Source: Bacteroidales bacterium
Lineage (GTDB): Bacteria > Bacteroidota > Bacteroidia > Bacteroidales > Marinilabiliaceae
Assembly (NCBI GenBank): GCA_015061285.1
Contig: SUWW01000010.1
Span: 62,001 to 126,000 of the forward strand
Length of the DNA stretch: 64,000 bases
Reading direction: 5' to 3'
In this document: in pieces, positions 33,214 to 41,759 of the stretch
How the letters are laid out: each line of letters begins with the position of its first letter
Numbering within the stretch: position 1 is the first letter of the stretch
Made by a program: the position numbers and the translations under genes
The notes under the pieces: model-generated
What the model was told of the DNA's origin: nothing
Seen by the model: the letters and a program-made list of their open reading frames with translations, nothing else
The model's database searches: none

Positions 33214-35937
33214 ATGTCAGACGAAATAGATAACCTCAACGACAACGAAGAGGTGCCAATGGAGCAGTCTAACGATGAAGAGGCAGCCAACACCGAAAAT
33301 TTCGATGAAGAAGCAAGCCAAGTTGAGGATGCCGAAGTGATACCTTCTGCAGTGCCGCTTTGGGACGAAGCAGCAGTGAAAACAAGCCAATTGCATGGTA
33401 TGTATCGTGCATGGTTTCTCGACTATGCATCGTATGTAATACTCGATCGTGCAGTACCTCATATCGACGACGGATTCAAGCCTGTGCAACGCAGAATATT
33501 GCACGCCATGTCGCTCATGGAAGATGGACGATTCAATAAAGTGGCCAACATCGTGGGTAGCACCATGCCATTCCACCCGCACGGCGATGCATCAATTGGC
33601 GACGCGTTGGTGCAACTTGGACAAAAAGGCTTATTGATTGATACTCAGGGTAACTGGGGTAATATTCTTACTGGTGATGAGGCTGCAGCACCTCGATACA
33701 TAGAGGCTCGACTGACCAAGTTTGCCCTCGACGTGGTGTTCAACAAGAAAACTACGCAATGGATGCTCAGTTATGATGGTCGCAACGACGAGCCAGTCAC
33801 GCTGCCTGTAAAGTTTCCGCTTCTTCTTGCTCATGGCGCTGAGGGCATTGCGGTGGGTTTGTCGACAAAGATTTTGCCGCACAACTTCAACGAACTCATC
33901 GATGCTTCTATATCGTACCTTAAGGGCGAAGAGTTTACGCTACTGCCCGATTTCCCAACAGGCGGTTTGATTGATGCATCTAAATATAACGATGGTCAGC
34001 GAGGCGGTTCGCTGCGTGTGCGTGCGCGAATTGAGAAGCGCGATGCTCGAACAATCGTAATCACTGAAGTGCCATTTACCAAAACAACGCAAATACTACG
34101 TCAGAGCATCGAGAATGCCGCTAAGAAGGGCAAGATTAAGGTTCGCAAAATTGACGACCTCACTTCCGAAAATGCCGAGATTGTCATCACTCTACCCGCC
34201 GACACATCGCCCGATAAAACCATCGATGCGCTCTATGCCTTCACCGACTGCGAGCTCAACCTTGCGCCTAATGCTTGCGTAGTGTACGACCGCAAACCTC
34301 ACTTCCTTGGTGTGAGCGACATACTTAAGCATAGCACCGACCGCACCGTATCGCTTCTCAAACGCGAACTCGAAATCAACCTCGACGAGCTCGACACTCA
34401 GTGGCATTTGCTCTCGCTTGAGAAGATTTTCATTGAAGAGCGTATTTATAAAGACAAAGAATTTGAACAAGCCTCGAGCACCGATGCGGCTTGCGAACAC
34501 ATTGACGAGCGATTGACGCCATACTATAAATATTTTACGCGTGCCGTCACGAAAGAAGACATCTTGCATCTGCTCGAGATAAAGATGGCGCGTATCCTTC
34601 GCTTCAACTCCGATGCTGCTGAAGAAAAACTCGCACGCCTCAAAGAGGAGATGGAGACAACGCGCTTCAACATTGAGCATATTATTGAATACACCATAGA
34701 TTATTTCAAACGCCTCAAACGTCAATATGGCAAGGATCGCGAACGCAAAACCGAAATTCGCTCATTCGACAAGATTGAAACAACTAAGGTTGTCGTACGC
34801 AACAAAAAACTCTACGTCAACAAGGCTGATGGCTTCATGGGTATGGGCTTGAAACCATCTGAGAGTGAATACGTTGCCGATTGCTCTGAGCTCGACGATG
34901 CTATAATATTCTATAAAGATGGTCGTTATTGCATAAAACACATCGACGAGAAAGTAGATATAGGAAACAACGTCATACATATTGATGTATTCAAGAAGAA
35001 CGACACGCGTACTATATACACTTGCGCTTATGCCGATGGCGAAACTGGTATAACATACATAAAACGTTTTGCCGTAACTGGAGTAATACGAGACAAAGAG
35101 TACAACATGACCACCGAAACGCCCAAAACCGTAGTGCACTACTTCAGTGTGAGCGAAAATGGCGAATCGGAAGTGCTCACCGTGCTTCTAAAACCGAAGC
35201 TCAAACTGCATAAAGTTGTATTCGATTTCGATACTTCGAGCATAGCAGTGAAGGGCCGCTCATCGCGTGGTAACATACTCACAAAGAACGAAGTACATAA
35301 AATAAAACTGCGTCGCAAAGGCGAAAGTACGCTTGGTGGTCAGCAGATATGGTTTGAGCCCGAAATACTACGCCTCAACGACGAAGGTCGAGGCACATTG
35401 CTTGGCGAATTCTGTGGCTCTGACCTCATATTCCTTGTGCTCAATAACGGTGAAGCAAGCACCGTGGGCACAGGACTCGAACAGCACTTTAGCGATAACA
35501 TTTTGCGCATAGAGAAATTCGACAATCGCAAGTTGTGGACTGCGGTATATCTCGATGGCAAAGATGGTATGTACTACATAAAGCGATTCCGAGTGGCTGC
35601 CGATGGTTGTTCTAAGCCAGTTATGCTTGCTGGCGACGATCCCAACTCGCGCATTGTGCTGCTGAGCGATGAAGATCATCCTCGTATAGAGATCTCTTAT
35701 GGTGGTTCCGACAAGTGGCGACCAAAAGAGATTATAGAGGTTGATGATTTTGCAGCAGAAAAAGGCATAAAATCGAAAGGAAAGCGAATAACGCAACATA
35801 GTAATCCTAAATTTGTAGAACTCGAACCAACAATCCCAACAATACGCGAATCGCCTGTCGACAAACTTGCCGATGAGGTTGTGAAAGACGATTCGTCGGT
35901 AGATGAGGGGCAACTCGAGTTTCCTTTAGATAATTAG
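33214..35937 (+). CDS. parC: DNA topoisomerase IV subunit A
   Basis: The 907-residue breakage-rejoining subunit begins with an acidic N-terminal tail (about 1-45). The catalytic region follows with YASYVILDRAVPHIDDG, HPHGDASIGDAL and AAPRYIEARLTKF, where the tyrosine is the DNA-linking residue. A long coiled-coil gate is next, then a C-terminal beta-pinwheel region from about 530. The C-terminus is acidic. The usual quinolone-contact serine position reads Ala (GDAS), which is the normal Bacteroidota form as I remember it. It forms the topoisomerase with the ParE-like protein. It is separated from parE by 133 bases carrying short repeats. Confidence 0.94.
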   Translation: MSDEIDNLNDNEEVPMEQSNDEEAANTENFDEEASQVEDAEVIPSAVPLWDEAAVKTSQLHGMYRAWFLDYASYVILDRAVPHIDDGFKPVQRRILHAMSLMEDGRFNKVANIVGSTMPFHPHGDASIGDALVQLGQKGLLIDTQGNWGNILTGDEAAAPRYIEARLTKFALDVVFNKKTTQWMLSYDGRNDEPVTLPVKFPLLLAHGAEGIAVGLSTKILPHNFNELIDASISYLKGEEFTLLPDFPTGGLIDASKYNDGQRGGSLRVRARIEKRDARTIVITEVPFTKTTQILRQSIENAAKKGKIKVRKIDDLTSENAEIVITLPADTSPDKTIDALYAFTDCELNLAPNACVVYDRKPHFLGVSDILKHSTDRTVSLLKRELEINLDELDTQWHLLSLEKIFIEERIYKDKEFEQASSTDAACEHIDERLTPYYKYFTRAVTKEDILHLLEIKMARILRFNSDAAEEKLARLKEEMETTRFNIEHIIEYTIDYFKRLKRQYGKDRERKTEIRSFDKIETTKVVVRNKKLYVNKADGFMGMGLKPSESEYVADCSELDDAIIFYKDGRYCIKHIDEKVDIGNNVIHIDVFKKNDTRTIYTCAYADGETGITYIKRFAVTGVIRDKEYNMTTETPKTVVHYFSVSENGESEVLTVLLKPKLKLHKVVFDFDTSSIAVKGRSSRGNILTKNEVHKIKLRRKGESTLGGQQIWFEPEILRLNDEGRGTLLGEFCGSDLIFLVLNNGEASTVGTGLEQHFSDNILRIEKFDNRKLWTAVYLDGKDGMYYIKRFRVAADGCSKPVMLAGDDPNSRIVLLSDEDHPRIEISYGGSDKWRPKEIIEVDDFAAEKGIKSKGKRITQHSNPKFVELEPTIPTIRESPVDKLADEVVKDDSSVDEGQLEFPLDN

Positions 35938-35938
35938 T

Positions 35939-36763
35939 ATGAAAAACGCCGTCGTAGCCATATTACTCGCATTGGTGTGCCTTTGGGTGCAAGCGCAAGA
36001 AGTTGTATGGCTGCCTGCAACAGCAATAGGCGCGGCAAACATTCGTACATTATCGATAAACAATAGCATAGAGACAATGCAACCAGCACAAGCCGCCGAG
36101 ACGAAAAGTTTCGCGGCTGTGGTTGGTTACACTATGCCATATTCGCTCAGCGAACTTGGAGAATCGCATTTGCGAGGAGCGGCCAATATTTGCAATACGT
36201 TTTGCCTTACTCTTGATGTAGGAAGACATGGCGATCAAGCAAGCAGCATAACCAACATTGGAGGAGGCGCGTCTAAACGTTGGCGCTATTTCAGTATTGG
36301 TATGGAGTATTATGCTGTTATACACACACTTGCAGATAATCAGAAGTTTACATCGTCGTATTCGCGCTTTGGTTTCATACTTACACCTAATAGTGAATGG
36401 CGTCTTAGCGTATGTATAAATAACGTCGAGCATCGCAAAATTGACTACGGCGGCGCATTGTTCGACATCGATCAAATAGCAGCAGTTGGCGCAAAATGGC
36501 AGCCTTCTGAGCGCTTCAGCGTGATGGCCGAGGTAGAGAAAAATTTCAACTTCGACGACCCTGCGGGCAAAATGGCTGTGGTGCTCTATCCTGTAGAAAG
36601 ATTGCAACTTTCGGCGGGCTTTTGCAGTCAAGGGCGAACGCCTACAGTTGGTGTTGGCTATGGCATACGTATGGTTAGCCTCAACGTAGGTTTTTCATAT
36701 CATCAACAACTTGGCTCTACCACGGGCGCTCTCATCACCATTAAGCCATGGAACGTCGATTGA
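35939..36763 (+). CDS. Putative outer-membrane beta-barrel protein
   Basis: The 274-residue protein has a signal peptide (cut likely after VQAQ, near residue 20). The rest is made of alternating amphipathic strands with aromatic ends, for example FSIGMEYYAVI, SRFGFILTPNSEWRLSVCINN and VGVGYGIRMVSLNVGFSYHQQ, as expected for a small outer-membrane barrel. I do not recognise a family. It starts 1 base after parC and overlaps the next gene by 16 bases, so it belongs to the same transcript. Function unknown. Confidence 0.75.
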   Translation: MKNAVVAILLALVCLWVQAQEVVWLPATAIGAANIRTLSINNSIETMQPAQAAETKSFAAVVGYTMPYSLSELGESHLRGAANICNTFCLTLDVGRHGDQASSITNIGGGASKRWRYFSIGMEYYAVIHTLADNQKFTSSYSRFGFILTPNSEWRLSVCINNVEHRKIDYGGALFDIDQIAAVGAKWQPSERFSVMAEVEKNFNFDDPAGKMAVVLYPVERLQLSAGFCSQGRTPTVGVGYGIRMVSLNVGFSYHQQLGSTTGALITIKPWNVD

Positions 36764-38916
36764 CATTGCTTGCAAGCCGATTGTGTGGCGTAGTGGCTAT
36801 GTGCATATCTATAAATATGTATGCACAAGAAGTTGATTCTCATGCCATTATTGATGAGATGACAGAGAATATGGCGGCAGATGGTCTTCTAAACGAAAAT
36901 GCTTCGGAGGATATAGCCGAAATGCACGCAATGCTCGAGCGTAAGATAGATCTTAACACATGTTCCGAAGAGGACTTGCAGCGACTTATTTTCCTAAAGC
37001 ATAGTCAGATACGTAGTATCATGTTGCGTCGTAACAAAGTGAAAGCCTTTTGTTCTGTGTATGAGCTACAAACTATCGAAAATATTGATGCACAGACTGT
37101 TGAACGGCTCAATACGTTTGTGACTTGCGAACCAATAGAAATGGAGAGCAAGCAAAGCAGAATAAGTTCTGTAGGAGCTGTAGTGCGAGCATATACAACA
37201 TATCCGCAAGCAAAAGGGTTTAAGAGTATCGATGGTAAAGAGCCAGCCTACGAAGGGAAACCCGTTGGGATGTTGGCGCGTTTGTCACTTCAGCACGGAG
37301 AAAAGTGGAGTGCGGGCGCAGTGCTCGAGAGTGATCCTGGCGAACCCATAGCATCGCATGGCGTGACGCTTACCGACTTCACTTCTGCCTTTGTGCAATA
37401 TAGCAATAGAGGCAAAATGCTTCGGCAAGTGATAGTGGGACACTACACAGCGCGCTTTGGTCAAGGTCTTGGATTGTGGACAGGTTTTGCCTCCGATGGT
37501 GCTACTTCGCAGACATCGCTAAATCGTAACGCTTATGGTGTGATGAGTACGCTTTCGGCTGCCGAGAGTGGTTATCTGCGAGGAGTTGCAGCATACATAG
37601 TACCCTCTCTCAATTGGCGAGTGACTGTATTTGGTTCATACACCGACGGCGATGTTTCGACTGCCACCACAGTTGTCAATGAAGACTCCATAACTAAAAT
37701 TGAAGCTCTTACGATTCAAAACGATGGTTACCATCGCACTAAGAGCGAACTTGATGGGCGCAATAATTTCGGCCAGACGCTCTATGGCGCAGTGCTGACG
37801 CGTTCGTGGCAACGAGTGACGTCGGAAGTTGGTTATAATCAGTGGCATGCCTCTATACCTTTGGGAACGAGCGATGATCTATATCGACTCAATTATCCCA
37901 CAGGCCAAAACATTGGCGTAGCACATGCCGATTATAGAATGTATCTACCTAAAGTTCAGGCTTATGGCGAGGTTGCATATCAAACAACTCATGCTGTGGG
38001 TATGATGCAAGGCGTAGATGTTGATATGCAGAACGGAAATCAATTGACACTTGCTGCGCGTTATTTTTCGCCAAAATATTTCACTATTTATCAAAATCCA
38101 TATTCGCGAGCAGGACATGCAGGCGGCGAACGGGGTTTGAGAGCGTCGTTGCTTATTTCGCCGCGAGCAGGATGGTCGCTTTTTGCCGATGTAGATGTTT
38201 ATAGAAATAGTTGGTTGCTCTATCAGAAGTATGCGCCATCGGGTGGCTACAAGGCTCGTTTTTACCTCAACTACAACATAAATAGAAATAACGCGTTGCG
38301 CCTTTCGCTTCGTCACGACGACTACGACTATGCCTCGAGCATAAATAGTAAAATACTTACCGTGACACGTCGCACGGCGCTTCGTTTTCGTTGGGAGGCA
38401 CATCCATTTGTGTGGGCTCGATTTATTTCGACTGTAGATAAAGTTTTCTATGGTCAGCAAGAGTCAGGTCAACATACCGAAGGCTTTAGCATGGCAGAGC
38501 GAGTGTCGCTTCATTTTTCGCAGCCCAAGCTATCGGCCGATTTCGTTTTGGCGCATTTCGACACCGACGATTACAACACGCGTATATATGCCTCGCATCC
38601 CGAGGTGCGCTATGCAATGTCGATGCCTGCATATTATTATCGAGGAGTGCAGTGTGTAGGTCAAATATCGTGGGAACCAATGCGTAGATTAACTATTTGG
38701 TTACGAGGTGATTATGTGCATTATTACGATCGTGAAACCATAAGTCAAGGCAATCAGCAGATTAACAAATCGCATTTGTTCAATGGTAAAGTGCAAGTTT
38801 CCTACTATTTGCAGCATTACAGACATCGCAAACAGCCGATGAATAAAGCAGTTGGAGATGGTGCAAGGTCGAGCATAACGGAAGACGAAGCAGAAGACGA
38901 GGAGCAAGATGAGTAA
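36748..38916 (+). CDS. Helix-hairpin-helix protein with outer-membrane barrel
   Basis: The 722-residue protein has a signal peptide (1 to about 27). A helix-hairpin-helix region at about 68-130 (KIDLNTCSEEDLQRLIFLKHSQI, with VYELQTIENIDAQTV) resembles ComEA-type DNA-binding repeats. About 580 residues of barrel-like strands follow (for example GQGLGLWTGFASDGA and ARFYLNYNINRNNALRLSLRHDD). The tail is very acidic. Bacteroidota carry such HHH-barrel proteins with unknown role; DNA uptake or envelope assembly have been guessed. It overlaps the upstream barrel gene by 16 bases and the helicase gene by 8. Confidence 0.8.
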   Translation: MERRLTLLASRLCGVVAMCISINMYAQEVDSHAIIDEMTENMAADGLLNENASEDIAEMHAMLERKIDLNTCSEEDLQRLIFLKHSQIRSIMLRRNKVKAFCSVYELQTIENIDAQTVERLNTFVTCEPIEMESKQSRISSVGAVVRAYTTYPQAKGFKSIDGKEPAYEGKPVGMLARLSLQHGEKWSAGAVLESDPGEPIASHGVTLTDFTSAFVQYSNRGKMLRQVIVGHYTARFGQGLGLWTGFASDGATSQTSLNRNAYGVMSTLSAAESGYLRGVAAYIVPSLNWRVTVFGSYTDGDVSTATTVVNEDSITKIEALTIQNDGYHRTKSELDGRNNFGQTLYGAVLTRSWQRVTSEVGYNQWHASIPLGTSDDLYRLNYPTGQNIGVAHADYRMYLPKVQAYGEVAYQTTHAVGMMQGVDVDMQNGNQLTLAARYFSPKYFTIYQNPYSRAGHAGGERGLRASLLISPRAGWSLFADVDVYRNSWLLYQKYAPSGGYKARFYLNYNINRNNALRLSLRHDDYDYASSINSKILTVTRRTALRFRWEAHPFVWARFISTVDKVFYGQQESGQHTEGFSMAERVSLHFSQPKLSADFVLAHFDTDDYNTRIYASHPEVRYAMSMPAYYYRGVQCVGQISWEPMRRLTIWLRGDYVHYYDRETISQGNQQINKSHLFNGKVQVSYYLQHYRHRKQPMNKAVGDGARSSITEDEAEDEEQDE

Positions 38917-40801
38917 CAATAAAGAGCAAGATTTGGCATGGAGGTGCATCACCGAAACCGATGTGAATATATTCCTCACAGGGCGCGCAGGCACAGGCAA
39001 GACAACGTTTCTGAAGAAACTCAAAGCTAAAAGTCCTAAGCGCATGGTGGTGCTTGCGCCCACAGGTGTGGCTGCTATCAATGCAGGAGGCTCAACCATA
39101 CACTCGTTTTTCCAGATTGCGCCTGGACCATACGTTCCCGATCTAAAACCCAAGTACAACCTACGACGCGAGAAGGTAAATCTGATACGTACGCTCGATC
39201 TTGTGGTAATAGACGAAATATCTATGGTGCGAGCCGATTTGCTCGATGCTGTCGATGCTGCTTTGCGACATTATCGTCGTTCTGCAAAACCTTTTGGAGG
39301 CGTGCAAATGCTTCTTATTGGCGACTTGCAGCAACTTCCGCCCGTGGTCCGCGACGATGAACGACAAGAGCTCTTGGCTAATTACGATTCGCCATATTTT
39401 TTTAGTAGCAAGGCAATGATGGCGCGGTCATACGTAACTATTGAATTGCAAAAGGTTTATCGGCAGCAAAATGCCAACTTCATCAATTTGCTTAATGCCA
39501 TTCGCGACAACAATCTTAATGCTGATATGCTCGACCTGCTCAACAGTCGCTATCAACCCGATTTTAAGCCTCGTGAGAGTGAACACTACATACGTCTAAC
39601 AACCCACAATGCCTCCGCCGATGAGATTAACTACAACTTCTTGCATGCTCTGAAGCGTAAGGCATATACATACGAATGTGTAGTGGAGGGAACATTCCCC
39701 GAAACCTCCTATCCTGCCGAAAAGGAACTTATGCTCAAGAAAGGTGCTCAAGTGATGTTTCTTCGTAACGATGCTGGCGGGCTCTACTACAACGGCAAGA
39801 TTGGTTATGTAACAGACCTCACCGAAACCACCGTAGAAGTTACTTGTCCTGGCGATGAAAGACCAATATCTGTAGCTCAAGAGACATGGACAAACACACG
39901 CTACGAACTCGACGAAAAGACAAAGGAGATTCGCGAACACGTGGAGGGTAAGTTTATGCAAATTCCTTTGCGTCTTGCGTGGGCTATCACCATACATAAA
40001 AGTCAAGGTTTAACTTTCGAACACGCCATAATAGATGCACAAAAAGCCTTTGCTCATGGGCAAGTCTATGTGGCTCTTTCGCGATGCAGAACACTCGAAG
40101 GCTTGGTGCTAAGTACGCCCATCTCGCGCTCGGCCATAAAATTCGACAATATGGTTACTGCCTATTCTGCTCAGCGAGCGCAACATGAGGTGACCGAGAG
40201 TTCGCTCACGCAGATGAGCATTAATTATGCGTATAATCTAATTGCAGATCTATTTGATTTCACGGCAATTGTTGAACTTGTGTTTCAACTTAAGCGCATT
40301 TTCGATGAGTCGTATTATAAGAAATATCCACACGAAACGGCTCGCATTGGAGTTTGTGCGCAAGAGATAAGTACTGATATTAGTATTATATCGCAACGAT
40401 TTATGGCGCAACTCGAGGCCAATAGGCAAAGCGGCATAGATATTATGACCGACGAAAAAATGCTTGAGCGCATAAAGAATGGCGCTAAATATTTCAATAC
40501 AAAACTCAGCGACCAACTCGGCAAAGTGCTCGATATAGCCAGACTCAAAGTAGACAACAAAGCCAATGCCGAACGCATGACACAAATACGCAACGATATA
40601 GCTCATGAGAAGCGTATAAAGTTGGTGCTTCTGTCGCACGTGTCACGCGCTGGCTTCGACATGAAATCTGTTCAAAAGAAAAAGTTAGACGCCATACTCA
40701 CCAAAGAACTGAAAAAGAGTTCCGAAGGCTCTGCATCTATATCTCTTGATATTCGAGCAATAATAGAAAATATGCGGCGTCGCGAGAAGCGAGATTTCTA
40801 A
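38909..40801 (+). CDS. PIF1-like superfamily 1 DNA helicase
   Basis: The 630-residue protein has Walker A in LTGRAGTGKTTFLKK, then LAPTGVAAINAGGSTIHSFF. Walker B is LVVIDEISMV. Motif III is LIGDLQQLPPVV. The late motifs include WAITIHKSQGLTFEHAI and VYVALSRCRTLEGL. This order is that of PIF1/RecD2-like 5'-3' helicases. A C-terminal extension from about 440 is helical and not part of the motor. It is last in the topoisomerase operon and ends 1 base before the convergent GH43 gene, with no visible terminator in between. Confidence 0.9.
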   Translation: MSNNKEQDLAWRCITETDVNIFLTGRAGTGKTTFLKKLKAKSPKRMVVLAPTGVAAINAGGSTIHSFFQIAPGPYVPDLKPKYNLRREKVNLIRTLDLVVIDEISMVRADLLDAVDAALRHYRRSAKPFGGVQMLLIGDLQQLPPVVRDDERQELLANYDSPYFFSSKAMMARSYVTIELQKVYRQQNANFINLLNAIRDNNLNADMLDLLNSRYQPDFKPRESEHYIRLTTHNASADEINYNFLHALKRKAYTYECVVEGTFPETSYPAEKELMLKKGAQVMFLRNDAGGLYYNGKIGYVTDLTETTVEVTCPGDERPISVAQETWTNTRYELDEKTKEIREHVEGKFMQIPLRLAWAITIHKSQGLTFEHAIIDAQKAFAHGQVYVALSRCRTLEGLVLSTPISRSAIKFDNMVTAYSAQRAQHEVTESSLTQMSINYAYNLIADLFDFTAIVELVFQLKRIFDESYYKKYPHETARIGVCAQEISTDISIISQRFMAQLEANRQSGIDIMTDEKMLERIKNGAKYFNTKLSDQLGKVLDIARLKVDNKANAERMTQIRNDIAHEKRIKLVLLSHVSRAGFDMKSVQKKKLDAILTKELKKSSEGSASISLDIRAIIENMRRREKRDF

Positions 40802-40802
40802 T

Positions 40803-41759
40803 TTATATCGTAGGCACAACGGGCAAAATATCACCATTCTCATCGAAATAGAGGCGGTCGATGCATACTTCGCGGTTGTAGCCAGCCTCGCGTCCCATGG
40901 TTACACCATCGGGCCAATAGAAGCGGTGATAGAGGATATACCAAATGTCGGTTCCTGGAATGTTGAGCACCGAGTGGTGACCTGTGCCATAAATACTATG
41001 CTCGGCATCTTTGCGCAGCACAACTTTCGACGTCTCAGGGTCGGGAATTTCGGTGGGCGAATCGCTCTTCACGTAGCGCACACAGTAGTTCGGACTGCGT
41101 GTGTCGTCTTGGCTCCACATGAAGTAATATTTACCCTTGCGATAGAATACATACGTACCCTCGCGATAGAGTTTGCTGCTGTGTATGAGCTCTTTAGTAG
41201 TGCCGGGCTTGATAGCTGTCATCGAAGGCTCGAGCTCGCTAACAGCCATGAAGTGGTTGCCCCAATAGAGATACGTTTTGCCCGAAACGGGGTCGGTGAA
41301 TACGTCAGGGTCGATGCACTGACCACCATCGGCAGTGGCTGGACGCTCGGCAATAAGCGGTTTGTCCATAGCTTTGAACGGTCCTGTTGGGTCGTCGGCT
41401 ACAGCAACGCCAATCTTCGTTTCGGCGGTGAAGTAGTAGTAATATTTATACGAACCATCCGCCATTTTCTTCTCCTCGATGCAAGGTGCCCACGCACGCG
41501 AATCGGCCCATGAAACGTCTTTTTTGAGGTCGATAATTATGCCTTCGTCGGTCCATGTGCGCAAATCTTCCGACGAAAAACAGTGGAACACGTCGCCCGT
41601 CCAGTTGGTGAAACCGTCGGTGGTTGGGTATATATAAAACTTATGCGTCTTGTGCGAATAGAGAATCTCGGGATCGGCAAATCGACCTTTCAGAACGGGA
41701 TTTTGAGCCATCGTACATACGCACGAAAATATTGATAATAAGGATATTATAAACTTCAT
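40803..41759 (-). CDS. Glycoside hydrolase family 43 (arabinofuranosidase/xylosidase type)
   Basis: The 318-residue exported enzyme has a signal peptide (1-19). The GH43 five-bladed propeller has the catalytic base in GRFADPEIL (D29), the pKa-modulating aspartate in CIDPDVF (about 150) and the acid glutamate in YREGTYVF (about 200). The substrate is probably arabinose- or xylose-decorated plant polysaccharide. The ATG overlaps the TGA of the GH51 gene by 4 bases. It is last in a four-gene minus-strand operon (CE12, GH2, GH51, GH43). Confidence 0.9.
   Translation of the reverse strand: MKFIISLLSIFSCVCTMAQNPVLKGRFADPEILYSHKTHKFYIYPTTDGFTNWTGDVFHCFSSEDLRTWTDEGIIIDLKKDVSWADSRAWAPCIEEKKMADGSYKYYYYFTAETKIGVAVADDPTGPFKAMDKPLIAERPATADGGQCIDPDVFTDPVSGKTYLYWGNHFMAVSELEPSMTAIKPGTTKELIHSSKLYREGTYVFYRKGKYYFMWSQDDTRSPNYCVRYVKSDSPTEIPDPETSKVVLRKDAEHSIYGTGHHSVLNIPGTDIWYILYHRFYWPDGVTMGREAGYNREVCIDRLYFDENGDILPVVPTI

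Noticed and set aside
33553-33600. ParC GDAS at the quinolone-contact serine as a resistance change
   Set aside because: Alanine at this position with HPHGDASIGDAL is, as I remember it, the standard form in Bacteroidota ParC, so it is not evidence for acquired resistance.
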